Assembly (NCBI GenBank): GCA_964425605.1
Contig: CAYRNR010000028.1
Coordinates: 5,628-69,627, forward strand
Direction of reading: 5' to 3'
From: CAYRNR01 sp964425605
GTDB taxonomy: Bacteria > Myxococcota_A > UBA796 > UBA9615 > CAYRNR01
DNA length: 64,000 nt
Numbering within the stretch: the first letter of the stretch is position 1; each line of letters opens with the position of its first letter. A program made the translations under genes and the position numbers. Positions 17,570-26,010 of this stretch are shown here, one piece after another. Under the pieces are notes generated by a model. It was given only the letters and a program-made list of their open reading frames with translations, was not told the DNA's origin and did not search any database.

Positions 17570-18981
17570 AGCTCGGCCCTCCAGGTGGCCACCACCTGGT
17601 TTCGCAGCGCCAGGTCCAACCGGGAGACGTCGTCCAGCGCGACCATCTCCCGGTCCAGCAATTCGTCCAGCCGCTGCAGTCCCATCTCGTAACTGCTCTC
17701 GTCCAGGTGCAACGTCGCGCCGCTGTCGGCCAGCACCACGTCGAAGCCGCCGTGGTCGAGCACCCTGAGTTCTCCGATGTCGGCCTCGTCCAGGTGGCTG
17801 CTCTCGCCCACCGCGTCGACGACCTCGAGGGCCTTGCGGAGGCGCTCGCGGCTACCCACGGGATCCACGCCGCGGTCGTCCACGCTCACCCCGCTGACCA
17901 CGGGCATGTCCATCCACTCACCCGCGACGACCGGCTTGAACACCTCGGCGTTGCGGTCCACGAACCACAGCTGGCCGTCGGCCAGCAAGGACACCGGCTC
18001 GCGTTCCGTGACGTTGATGGCCAGCCGGTCGGGGTAGGCGCGGCGAAGGGACACCGACTCCACCCACTCGATCTTCTGGATCTCGTCTGCGGCCGTCGCC
18101 AGATCCACGGTGACCAGGTTGTCGCCCAGCTCCACTCCGCTGGCCGCGAGCAACTCCTGGCGATCCACCCGCTCGTTGCCGCGCACGTCCATCTCGGTCA
18201 GGCTCAGCATCGAACTCTCGCGCACGGCCTGGGGTCCGAACATGGCGCCCGCGGCCACGGTCGCCCAGGTGCCGCTGATGACCACCCCCTTGGCGCCGGC
18301 GCTCGCCACGTCTCGCCAGCTCGGACGGGACAGGAAACCACCGTCGCGCTGGCGATCGATCCCCTGGGTGATACCGCCGAGGAAGCGGATCCAGGCCCGC
18401 TTGCCCGCGGCCATCCCCTGCTCCAGGTCCGGGAACCCGTCGCGCATGTCCTCGGCCTGGTTGCGCAATCCGACCCGGGTGCGGACCGCCACGCGGCGCC
18501 CCACGCGGGCGGACGTCACGGCGCCGTTCACGCCCAGCCTGGCCGAGGTCCGGACGCCCCAGCGGACACGGGGCGACAGCACCACTGCGGCCTTTCGCAG
18601 GCCCAGGGCTGTCGCACGGATGCCCCGCCAGAGCAGCCCTGCGGTCGCCACGACCACCACTGCGACCAGGCCCGCTGCGCGGGTCGTGACGGTGGCCAGG
18701 GTGGATCCGAACCACCCGGTGCTCTTGACCAGGTGCCGCCCGAGGTCCACCAGCAGCTCGAGCCCGGCCTCGGCGAACTCCCCGAGGCGCTGGCTGCCGA
18801 GGCCGCCCGCCTGCCGGAAGCTGTCCGACGGCTGGTTCCGGGCCAGGGGCGGATTGAGCTTCTCGGCGCGCGCGCGGCGCGTTCGCGCAGGCTTGCGCTC
18901 CCGCCGGCCGCCCACCGGCGCCTTCTGCCGCAGCTTGCGGTTGGAGTTCCGCCGAACGGTCTGGCTGTCCAGGACGCTCAT
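17566..18981 (-). CDS. ftsQ: Cell division protein FtsQ with long N-terminal extension
   Basis: Divisome membrane protein of 471 residues, against about 250-300 for typical FtsQ. The recognisable part is C-terminal: a hydrophobic segment near 231-250, a POTRA-like domain (LTEMDVRGNERVDRQEL to LAINVTEREPV, about 260-330) and an FtsQ-type beta domain. The preceding 230 residues are Arg-rich, with a second hydrophobic stretch near 103-118 (AAGLVAVVVVATAGLL) and no recognised domain. The ATG at 18981 overlaps the ddl stop by 4 bases, so the long start fits the coupled layout, although an internal start would give a normal-sized FtsQ. POTRA binds FtsB/FtsL partners in other bacteria. Confidence 0.88.
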   Translation of the reverse strand: MSVLDSQTVRRNSNRKLRQKAPVGGRRERKPARTRRARAEKLNPPLARNQPSDSFRQAGGLGSQRLGEFAEAGLELLVDLGRHLVKSTGWFGSTLATVTTRAAGLVAVVVVATAGLLWRGIRATALGLRKAAVVLSPRVRWGVRTSARLGVNGAVTSARVGRRVAVRTRVGLRNQAEDMRDGFPDLEQGMAAGKRAWIRFLGGITQGIDRQRDGGFLSRPSWRDVASAGAKGVVISGTWATVAAGAMFGPQAVRESSMLSLTEMDVRGNERVDRQELLAASGVELGDNLVTVDLATAADEIQKIEWVESVSLRRAYPDRLAINVTEREPVSLLADGQLWFVDRNAEVFKPVVAGEWMDMPVVSGVSVDDRGVDPVGSRERLRKALEVVDAVGESSHLDEADIGELRVLDHGGFDVVLADSGATLHLDESSYEMGLQRLDELLDREMVALDDVSRLDLALRNQVVATWRAEL

Positions 18982-19913
18982 GCCTCCCTCCCCGCGGTCT
19001 CGAGACGAGCCGTCGAGAGGATCCGCTCCGCCAGATCCTCGAAGGTGAGCCCGGCCTCCCTGGCCGCCATGGGGACCAGGGACAGCTCGGTCATGCCGGG
19101 CACGGTGTTGACCTCGAGCAGCACGGGATCCGCGCCGCCGCCGAGCAGGAAGTCCACCCGCGCCACCCCTTCCACGCCGAGCAGGTCACAGGCCTGGCTC
19201 GCCATGGTCCGGAGGTGGGCGGACATCTCCTCGTCGATCTCGGCCGGACAGATGTAGGAGGTCCGGCCGGACGTGTACTTGTTGGTGTAGTCGTAAAAAC
19301 CCTGATGGGGCCGGATCTCCACCGGCGGCAAGGCCTCGCCGTCGAGGAAGCTGACCGTGACCTCGGGGCCGGCCACGAACGTCTCCACCAGCACCTGCCC
19401 CAGGGGGGCGGCGGCGCGCAGGGCCTCGACGAGTTCGTCCGCGTCGCGAGCGATGGAGATGCCCACGCTCGAACCCTGGGCAGCGGGCTTGACCACCACC
19501 GGCAGGTCCAGCGGCAGCTCGGTGGCGCTCAGGGCCTCTTCCGGCGACAGCACCACGTCTGCGGCGACAGGCATCCCGGCCGACGCCAGGATGCGCTTGG
19601 TCAACACCTTGTCCATGGCCACGGCCGAGGCCCGAACAGAGGAACCGGTGTAGGGGATCCCCATCACCTCGAGCAGTCCCTGGACGCAGCCGTCCTCGCC
19701 AAAGGTACCGTGGAGCATGATCACGGCCACGTCAGCGCCAGCATCCAGGAGCTGCTGGGCCAGGTTCCGGCCCGCGTCGATCTCCACCACCTGGTGACCG
19801 CGAGAACGCAGCGCCTCGGCCACGGCGCTGCCGCTGGCCAGGGACACCTCACGCTCGCTGCTCATCCCTCCCAGGAGCACAGCGACCGTCTTGTCTCGCG
19901 TTCTTGTTTTCAT
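18978..19913 (-). CDS. ddl: D-alanine--D-alanine ligase
   Basis: ATP-grasp ligase making D-Ala-D-Ala for the peptidoglycan stem, 311 residues. Motifs: the N-terminal VAVLLGGMSSEREVSLASG, MLHGTFGEDGCVQGLLE, the substrate loop GIPYTGSSVRASAVAMDK, VVKPAAQGSSVGIS, and the metal/ATP block LLEVNTVPGMTELSLVP. ATG 19913 is favoured over an upstream GTG (19934), because the latter would fall at or next to the predicted transcription start. It is the first gene after the only substantial gap (105 bases) in the wall-gene part of the cluster and couples to ftsQ by an ATGA overlap. Confidence 0.97.
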   Translation of the reverse strand: MKTRTRDKTVAVLLGGMSSEREVSLASGSAVAEALRSRGHQVVEIDAGRNLAQQLLDAGADVAVIMLHGTFGEDGCVQGLLEVMGIPYTGSSVRASAVAMDKVLTKRILASAGMPVAADVVLSPEEALSATELPLDLPVVVKPAAQGSSVGISIARDADELVEALRAAAPLGQVLVETFVAGPEVTVSFLDGEALPPVEIRPHQGFYDYTNKYTSGRTSYICPAEIDEEMSAHLRTMASQACDLLGVEGVARVDFLLGGGADPVLLEVNTVPGMTELSLVPMAAREAGLTFEDLAERILSTARLETAGREA

Positions 19914-19943
19914 GGACCCGCCACCAGCTTCCACCGCAATTCG

Positions 19944-19972
19944 ATCATGGTAAAAAACGTCGATATTGTCAA
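19944..19972 (-). promoter_or_regulatory. Putative internal promoter for ddl-ftsQAZ
   Basis: On the minus strand, a perfect TTGACA (19972-19967), 17 bases and CATGAT (19949-19944) form a sigma70-like site. The predicted start, about 19937, leaves a 24-base leader before ddl. Part of the repeated 13-mer lies in the spacer and -10. Only the -35 is a full match. Confidence 0.45.
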
Positions 19973-20041
19973 ACTATCCCGCGCCTGACCGCGGCGTTTT
20001 TTACCACTGGCTCTGCGCCTACCCCTGGCGTTTTTTACCAT
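19947..20041. repeat. Three copies of CGTTTTTTACCA (two direct, one inverted) in the murB-ddl gap
   Basis: GGCGTTTTTTACCA occurs at 19993-20006 and 20027-20040. ATGGTAAAAAACG at 19947-19959 is the exact reverse complement of 20029-20041 and a 12/13 match to 19995-20007. The distal copy lies inside the last codons of murB; the proximal one overlaps the putative ddl promoter. The transcript could fold into alternative 12-13 bp stems. Confidence 0.9.
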
Positions 20042-20990
20042 TGACTCGGTAAGCCTGTCCGAGCTCGATTCCTGCCCCTTTGATCGCACGCTTGACCACG
20101 TACCGGGTGAGCACTTGAAGGTCGTTGACCGTGCCCTCCCCGAGGTTGATCGCCATGTTCGGATCCGCCTCGTCGATGGCCACGTCCCGCAGGCGAATGC
20201 CGCGCGTCGCCACAGAATCCAGGACCTCGGTCGCCGTGGTCTCCTCGGGATCCTCGAACAGGCGGATTTTCCCCACAGCGCCTTCCGGCAGCTCCCCGGT
20301 GTCGTCCATGGGAAGACCCGCGAACAGATCGCCGGTCCGCGGAAAGCCAAAGCGCGCGCCAGAGATGGCCCAGCGCCGCTTGAGGGGGAACGCGCCCTCG
20401 ACGTCGCCGAGCTCTGCGATCCCCTTCTCCACGCACTTCCCCCGGTCCGTGACCAGGAGCACCGTGGTCAGGCTCTCGGCCAGGCGGTCGAACCGCCGCC
20501 GGATCGCCCCGCCCACGGTGCCGCGGCTGGCCGCGAAGCTCTGGGGCGCGCTGGCGCCCGTCTGTGCTGCAGCGGCCGCCAGCTGCGCGAGGGACACGCC
20601 CGCGCCAGCGAGGAACGTCGCCCTGTCCGCAGGACCCGGAGCCCCGTCCTCCAGCTCGACGATCTCGTCCACGTCGGCGGAGACCACGGTCACACCGTCG
20701 AGACCACCACCACGGATCGCGAGGCCCCGACCGCGCCCAAGCACGGTGACCTTCACCTTTTCGCTGCGACACCAGCTCATCAGCCGCGCCAGGCCTTCGG
20801 CGTCGCGGGCTCGCACCAGCGCCTCGGCCGGCCCCCCGCACCCGAAGGAGGTCCACCGCGCCAGGGGCTCGTCGAAGATCACGTCGCCCACGTCGAGCTG
20901 CACCAGGGCGGACCTCCGCGCCTCGTCCATGGGGGACGGGAGCTTGCGCCGGAGGGGCCGGCGGGATCTCCTGGCGGGCTCAGGCGTCAT
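20019..20990 (-). CDS. murB: Divergent MurB-like protein (UDP-N-acetylenolpyruvoylglucosamine reductase fold)
   Basis: 323 residues at the canonical murB place between murC and ddl. MurB reduces the enolpyruvyl group to lactyl in UDP-MurNAc synthesis, using FAD and NADPH. Retained: ARWTSFGCGGPAEALV (47-60), LAGAGVSLAQLAAAA (127-141), RGTVGGAI (156-163) and a MurB-C-like end. Changed: the usual GGGSN flavin loop reads GRGRGL (85-90), the NAGA after GTVGGA reads RRRF, the GS-x-FKNP catalytic Ser region reads TGDLFAGL (219-226), and the C-terminal catalytic Glu (usually E-x-EV) seems to be Ala in ELGQAYRV (309-316). The reading frame is intact and the start overlaps murC by 11 bases. It may be inactive or altered; the alignment is by eye. 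Confidence 0.8.
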   Translation of the reverse strand: MTPEPARRSRRPLRRKLPSPMDEARRSALVQLDVGDVIFDEPLARWTSFGCGGPAEALVRARDAEGLARLMSWCRSEKVKVTVLGRGRGLAIRGGGLDGVTVVSADVDEIVELEDGAPGPADRATFLAGAGVSLAQLAAAAAQTGASAPQSFAASRGTVGGAIRRRFDRLAESLTTVLLVTDRGKCVEKGIAELGDVEGAFPLKRRWAISGARFGFPRTGDLFAGLPMDDTGELPEGAVGKIRLFEDPEETTATEVLDSVATRGIRLRDVAIDEADPNMAINLGEGTVNDLQVLTRYVVKRAIKGAGIELGQAYRVNGKKRQG

Positions 20991-22383
20991 CGTCCTCCTC
21001 GCTCCTGAGCTTCAGCCCCTCGAGCAGCTCCACCCCCACCTGGTTCACGTCGCCGGCGCCGAGGGTGATCACGATGTCGCCCTTCTTCACCATGCCCAGC
21101 AGGTGCTTCACGATCTCCTCGCGATCGGGCAGATAGAGGGAATTCTTGTGACCGTGATCCCTCAGCCCGCGGTACAGCCCCTCCCCCGTGACCCCTTCGA
21201 TGGGCCGCTCGCCCGCAGCGTAGATGTCGGTGACCACCAGCATGTCGGTGTCGTTGAACGCGCTCATGAACTCGTCGTGGAGATCCTGCACGCGGGAGAA
21301 CCTGTGGGGCTGGAACACGGTGATCACGCGCCGGCCGTACCCCTCGCGCGCCGCCTGCAACGTGGATCGGATCTCCACGGGGTGATGCCCGTAGTCGTCG
21401 ATGACGGTCACGCCGCCCTCGGAGCCCAGGGAGGTGAACCGCCTCGACACGCCGTCGAAGTCGTTGATGGAGCGGCGGATCACCTTGAACGGGATGTCCA
21501 CCTCCAGGCTGGCGGCCACCGCAGCCAGGGCGTTGAGCACGTTGTGCCGCCCCGGCATCTTCAGCTCGACCTTGCCCAGCCAGCGATCGTGGTGCATCAC
21601 CGTGAACTGGCTCACACCGCCGCTGAAGTGCAGGTCCACCGCGTGCACCTCGGCCTGGCTCGACAGGCCGTAGGTGATGTACCGCTTGTGGATGTCCGGG
21701 ATGATTTTCTGGATCACCGGATGATCCAGGCAGATCACGGCTGCGCCGTAGAACGGCACCTTGTTGATGAAGTCGAGGAACGCCTGGATCAGGGAATCGA
21801 AGTCCCCGTAGTGATCCATGTGCTCCCGGTCGATGTTCGTGACCACGGCCACGGTGGGCGAGAGCTTGAGGAAGGACCCGTCGCTCTCGTCGGCCTCCGC
21901 CACCAGGTAGTCGCCGTCGCCGAGCTTGGCGTTGGTGCCGATGGAGTTGAGCCGCCCGCCGACGACCACGGTGGGGTCCAGGTTGGCCGCGGCCAGACAG
22001 TGCGCCAGCATCGAGGTCGTGGTGGTCTTGCCGTGGCTGCCGGCCACGGCGAGGCCGTGCTTCATCCGCATGAGCTCGGCGAGCATCTCGGCGCGCGGGA
22101 TCACCGGGATGCCCCTGTCCTGGGCGGCCAGGACCTCCGGGTTGCTCGACTGGACCGCGGTGCTGGTCACGACCACGTGGGCGGTGGCCACGTGGTCGGC
22201 GCTGTGACCGATCTGGACGATCGCGCCGAGGCCCTCCAGCCGCTCGGTGACCGCGCTTCGACGCAGGTCGGAGCCGGACACGTCGTATCCCAGGTTCAAC
22301 AGCACCTCGGCGATACCGCTCATGCCGATGCCGCCGATGCCCACGAAGTGCACGCGCCGCGTACGGCGGAACAGGGCCTTCAT
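20980..22383 (-). CDS. murC: UDP-N-acetylmuramate--L-alanine ligase
   Basis: Mur ligase that adds L-Ala to UDP-MurNAc, 467 residues. The N-terminal Rossmann motif is VHFVGIGGIGMSGIAEVL; the P-loop is VAGSHGKTTTTSMLAH; further blocks are YLVAEADESDGSFLKL, VVTNIDREHMDHYG, MPGRHNVLNALAA, VIDDYGHHPVEI and FQPHRFSR. The ATG at 22383 overlaps the murG stop by 4 bases. The Asp/Glu-rich end (RSEEDDDA) overlaps the murB start. Confidence 0.98.
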   Translation of the reverse strand: MKALFRRTRRVHFVGIGGIGMSGIAEVLLNLGYDVSGSDLRRSAVTERLEGLGAIVQIGHSADHVATAHVVVTSTAVQSSNPEVLAAQDRGIPVIPRAEMLAELMRMKHGLAVAGSHGKTTTTSMLAHCLAAANLDPTVVVGGRLNSIGTNAKLGDGDYLVAEADESDGSFLKLSPTVAVVTNIDREHMDHYGDFDSLIQAFLDFINKVPFYGAAVICLDHPVIQKIIPDIHKRYITYGLSSQAEVHAVDLHFSGGVSQFTVMHHDRWLGKVELKMPGRHNVLNALAAVAASLEVDIPFKVIRRSINDFDGVSRRFTSLGSEGGVTVIDDYGHHPVEIRSTLQAAREGYGRRVITVFQPHRFSRVQDLHDEFMSAFNDTDMLVVTDIYAAGERPIEGVTGEGLYRGLRDHGHKNSLYLPDREEIVKHLLGMVKKGDIVITLGAGDVNQVGVELLEGLKLRSEEDDDA

Positions 22384-23489
22384 CGGTTTCTCCGCTCTGC
22401 CAGGGCCTCGCACTGGCTGGCCACGTCGTCCCCGGCGGCCGGGCGGCCGATCTCGGCGGCACACGCGGCCATCCGCGCCAGCGCCTCGGGGTCGTCGGCC
22501 AGGGTCTGGATCTCCCTGGCCAGCTTGGATCCGTCCATCTCACCGTCGAGGAGCAGCGCGGCTGCCCCCCGGTCGGAGAGGGTGCGGGCGTTGAGTTCCT
22601 GGTGGTTGTAGATGGCGTAGGGGAACGGCACGAGGATCGAGGGCAGGCGGCACACGGTCAGCTCTGCCACGGTCATCGCGCCGGCCCGGCAGACCACCAG
22701 ATCCGCCCTGGCATACGCCGACGCCATGTCCTCGATGAACGGCACCACCTGGACGCGGGCCCCGTGCCCGCCGTCCTGGTACGCCTGCCGCACGTCGTCG
22801 AGGTCGGCCTCGCCGGTCTGGTGCACCACGGTCATCCGCTCGACCAACCCCGCGTCCAGGCGCGGCAGGGCCTCGGGCATGGCCGTGTTGATGTGATGCG
22901 CCCCCTGGGAGCCCCCGAACACCAGCAGGTGGAAGCCGTCGCCCCCCGGCGATCGGCGCGCGCTGGCCAGCCGCTCGGCCACGGCGGGTCGGATCGGGTT
23001 TCCGGTGTACACGGCCTTGCCCGCGGGGAAATGCTCCTCGGTCCCCGGAAAGCCCACGAAGACCCGATCCACGAACCGCGCCAGCACCGAGTTGGTGTAG
23101 CCGGGCACGCTGTTCTGCTCCATCACCGCCGAAGGGATGCCCATCATCCAGGCCGCGAGCAGCAACGGCCCCGACGCGTACCCACCCACGCCCACGACCA
23201 CGTCCGGCTTGACGCGTCCGAGCACGCCCATGCTCTGCATCAGCGCCATTGGCAGTCGCGCCATGGTGCTCACGCGGGTGACCAGGGACTTGCCCTTGAT
23301 GCCCGAAACGCTGATGTAGCGGACGTCCAGCTGCTCTCGCTCCTGGACGCGCGCCTCGATCCCCGCCCGGGTACCGACGAAGACCACCTCGGCGCCCGGG
23401 TCACGGGCGAGCACGGCCTCGGAGATGGCCACTCCGCTGAAGAAGTGGCCCCCCGTGCCGCCGCCGGCGATGACCCAGGTCCTGCTCAC
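22380..23489 (-). CDS. murG: MurG, UDP-GlcNAc:lipid I N-acetylglucosaminyltransferase
   Basis: GT-B glycosyltransferase converting lipid I to lipid II at the inner face of the cytoplasmic membrane, 369 residues. G-loops: WVIAGGGTGGHFFSGVAISEAV and LLVFGGSQGAHHIN; also VGVGGYASGPLLLAA, IPSAVMEQNSVPGYTN, and the donor-site ADLVVCRAGAMTVAEL. A GTG start at 23489 overlaps the ftsW stop as GTGA. The usual HEQN/HEQNAVPG block reads MEQNSVPG here. Confidence 0.97.
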   Translation of the reverse strand: MSRTWVIAGGGTGGHFFSGVAISEAVLARDPGAEVVFVGTRAGIEARVQEREQLDVRYISVSGIKGKSLVTRVSTMARLPMALMQSMGVLGRVKPDVVVGVGGYASGPLLLAAWMMGIPSAVMEQNSVPGYTNSVLARFVDRVFVGFPGTEEHFPAGKAVYTGNPIRPAVAERLASARRSPGGDGFHLLVFGGSQGAHHINTAMPEALPRLDAGLVERMTVVHQTGEADLDDVRQAYQDGGHGARVQVVPFIEDMASAYARADLVVCRAGAMTVAELTVCRLPSILVPFPYAIYNHQELNARTLSDRGAAALLLDGEMDGSKLAREIQTLADDPEALARMAACAAEIGRPAAGDDVASQCEALAERRNR

Positions 23490-24673
23490 GAGCGCTCCTC
23501 CCGGGATCCACCGACGAGGCCGAACCAGCGCCGCCGGGTGTCTGCGCGGCTGTTGCCGCGGACGCGCCGGTTCTCCACCAACGCCTGGGACGAGATGTTC
23601 AGCAGCACGCCGACCATGAAGAGGTAGGCGACCAGGGACGAGCCGCCGTAGCTGACGAACGGCAACGTCAGCCCCTTGGTGGGCAGCAGCCCGGTGACGA
23701 CCATCATGTTGATCACCGCCTGCAGGCCGATGATGAAGGTGATGCCCGTGCCCAGCAGCTGTCCGAACAGGTCCGGGGCGCGCCGCGCCACCGACGTGCC
23801 GCGGGCGATGAACAGGCCGAAGGCCCCGATGGTCAGGAGCACCCCGACCAGGCCGAGCTCCTCGCCGACCACGCTGAAGATGAAGTCCGTGTGCGCGGCG
23901 GGCAGGTAGAACAGCTTCTGCGTCCCCGCGCCCAGGCCCACGCCGAACAGGCCGCCGCGATGGAACGCGAGCCAGCTCTGGATGATGTGGAACCCCGTGT
24001 CCGCCTGATCGGCCCACGGATCCAGGAACGCCAGGAGCCGACGGCGCCGGTACTCCGCGCCGATGAGCACCACGAAGGCCAGGGGTGCGGCCACGGCGAA
24101 GATCGCCGACAGGTGCAGGATGCGCGTCCCGGCCACGAACATCATCGCGAACAGGATGGAGGCCAGCACCGCCGTGGTGCCGAAGTCGGGCTCGAGCAGG
24201 ATCAGCGCCAGCGCCACCCCCGAGACCATCAGGTGCGGCAGGATGCCGATGGAGAAGGAGCTGATGTGGTCCTGCTTCTTGGTCAGGGAGTACGCCAGGT
24301 AGAGCACCAGGGCGAACTTCGCCACCTCGGAAGGCTGCAGGTAGAAGTAGCCCAGGTCGATCCAGCGGGTGGCCCCACCCATGGTGCTGCCGATGCCGGG
24401 GATGAACACGCCGATCAGCAGCAGCATCACCACGCCCAGCAGCGGGTAGGTCCAGCGCTTGTACGCCTGGTACGGGATCCTCGCGGCCACGAGCATCACG
24501 CCCAGGCCCACGGCCGCGAACAGGATCTGCCGCGTGACGTAGTAGTGCTCCTGGCCGAAGACGTCTGCGGCGCGGATGCCCGCCGCCGAGTACACCATGA
24601 CGATGCCCAGGGCCAGCAGGGCCAGCACGCAGCTGAGCAGCACGTGATCGACGCGGCGTTGTACCGGCCTCAT
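23486..24673 (-). CDS. ftsW: SEDS-family glycosyltransferase FtsW
   Basis: Septal peptidoglycan polymerase of the SEDS family, 395 residues with about 10 membrane segments, partner of FtsI. Typical segments: MVYSAAGIRAADVFG, the conserved ATRWIDLGYFYLQPSEVAKFA region, LLEPDFGTTAVL, GGLFGVGLGAGTQKLFYLPAAHTDFIFSVVGEELG and TKGLTLPFVSYGGSSLVA. The start couples to the murD stop (ATGA). Confidence 0.97.
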   Translation of the reverse strand: MRPVQRRVDHVLLSCVLALLALGIVMVYSAAGIRAADVFGQEHYYVTRQILFAAVGLGVMLVAARIPYQAYKRWTYPLLGVVMLLLIGVFIPGIGSTMGGATRWIDLGYFYLQPSEVAKFALVLYLAYSLTKKQDHISSFSIGILPHLMVSGVALALILLEPDFGTTAVLASILFAMMFVAGTRILHLSAIFAVAAPLAFVVLIGAEYRRRRLLAFLDPWADQADTGFHIIQSWLAFHRGGLFGVGLGAGTQKLFYLPAAHTDFIFSVVGEELGLVGVLLTIGAFGLFIARGTSVARRAPDLFGQLLGTGITFIIGLQAVINMMVVTGLLPTKGLTLPFVSYGGSSLVAYLFMVGVLLNISSQALVENRRVRGNSRADTRRRWFGLVGGSREERS

Positions 24674-26010
24674 GTCAGGGCCTCCACCAGATCGCGAAAG
24701 GTGTCGCCGCGCTGCTCGTAGTCGCGGAACTGGTCGTAGCTCGAGCAGGCGGGGCTCAGCAGGACCGCGTCGCCGTCGAGGGCCCACTGCCGGGCCACGG
24801 ACACGGCCGCGGCGAGGTCGTCGACCACGTCGAAGCGGATGCCCGTGCCGTTCAGAGCCCGGCGGATGATGGACGCGGCCTGGCCGTAGACCACGGCGCC
24901 GCGGGCGCCCGCGGCGAGCGCGTCCACCAGGGGGCCGTAGTCGCCGCCCTTGTCCTTGCCCCCCAGCAGGACCACGGCCGGCCGGCCGATCCCCTCGAGG
25001 GTCTTGGCGGCGGACGCCACGTTGGTGGCCTTGCTGTCGTTGTAGAAGTCCACACCGTCGAGGCTGCGCACCCACTCCATGCGATGGGGCAGCCCGCGCA
25101 GCCGCGGCACGGTGGCCTCCATCTCCTCCAGGGAGGCGCCCACGGCGCGCGCGCAGAGCATCGCGGCCATGAGGTTCTCGACGTTGTGCGCCCCGGGGAC
25201 CACGAACCCGTCCAGGGAGACGCGGCCCTCGGCGTCGCGGAAGACCACGGCGCCGTCCCGCAGGTACGCGCCTGCGCGCCCGTGATCGGAGAGGGAGAAC
25301 GCTCGCGCGCGCGCGGGACAGCTGGCCGCCATCTCCACGACGATGGGATCCGCGGCGTTGTACACCAACGTGTCCGCAGCGGTGAGGTTGGCGAGGATCT
25401 GCTCCTTGGCGCGCCGGTACGCGTCGAAGGACGGGTAGCGATCCAGGTGGTCCTCGGTGCAGTTGAGCATGGCCGCCACGGTGGGGTGGAACGTGGGCGC
25501 CGTCTCCAGCTGGAACGAGCTGACCTCCACCACGGCGACGCCGGGGGAGCCCTCCATCACGCCCTCGCTGACGGGGAGGCCCAGGTTGCCGCCGACAAAG
25601 GGCGCGGCGGCCGCGAGCAACTCACCGGCGAAGGTGGTGGTCGTGGACTTGCCGTTGGTGCCGGTGATGCCGATGACGGGACACGCCAGCTGGGACACGG
25701 CCAGCTCCAGCTCCCCCACGACCGATACGCCCGCGGCCACGGCCCGCGCCACGTTGGCCTGCTCCAGCGGGATTCCGGGGCTGATCACGATCTGATCGGC
25801 GCCGAGGAAGTCGGCGTCTCGATGCTCCCCCAGCACCAGCTCCACGCCCAGGTCCCGCAGCTCGCCGGCCACGGCCCCGAGCTGCTCGGGGCTGCGCAGA
25901 TCCGTCGCGATCACCGACGCCCCGAGGTGGGTGCACAGGCGCACGGCTCCGAGGCCGCTACGGCCCAGACCCATCACCAGTACTCGTCGTCCGCGCAGCT
26001 CCACGGTCAC
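24670..26010 (-). CDS. murD: UDP-N-acetylmuramoyl-L-alanine--D-glutamate ligase
   Basis: Adds D-Glu to UDP-MurNAc-L-Ala; 446 residues from a GTG start at 26010 that overlaps the mraY stop by 4 bases. Motifs: VLVMGLGRSGLGAVRL, ISPGIPLEQANVA, the P-loop VIGITGTNGKSTTTTFAGELL, VEVSSFQLETAPTFHP, NCTEDHLDRYPSFD, VPGAHNVENLMAA, PHRMEWVRSLDGVDFYNDSKATN and LLSPACSSYDQFRDYEQRGDTF, all in family order. Confidence 0.97.
   Translation of the reverse strand: MTVELRGRRVLVMGLGRSGLGAVRLCTHLGASVIATDLRSPEQLGAVAGELRDLGVELVLGEHRDADFLGADQIVISPGIPLEQANVARAVAAGVSVVGELELAVSQLACPVIGITGTNGKSTTTTFAGELLAAAAPFVGGNLGLPVSEGVMEGSPGVAVVEVSSFQLETAPTFHPTVAAMLNCTEDHLDRYPSFDAYRRAKEQILANLTAADTLVYNAADPIVVEMAASCPARARAFSLSDHGRAGAYLRDGAVVFRDAEGRVSLDGFVVPGAHNVENLMAAMLCARAVGASLEEMEATVPRLRGLPHRMEWVRSLDGVDFYNDSKATNVASAAKTLEGIGRPAVVLLGGKDKGGDYGPLVDALAAGARGAVVYGQAASIIRRALNGTGIRFDVVDDLAAAVSVARQWALDGDAVLLSPACSSYDQFRDYEQRGDTFRDLVEALT

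Noticed and set aside
19947..20041. Inverted 13-mer as insertion-sequence ends
   Set aside because: Only about 70 bases lie between the copies, with no transposase and no target duplication seen.
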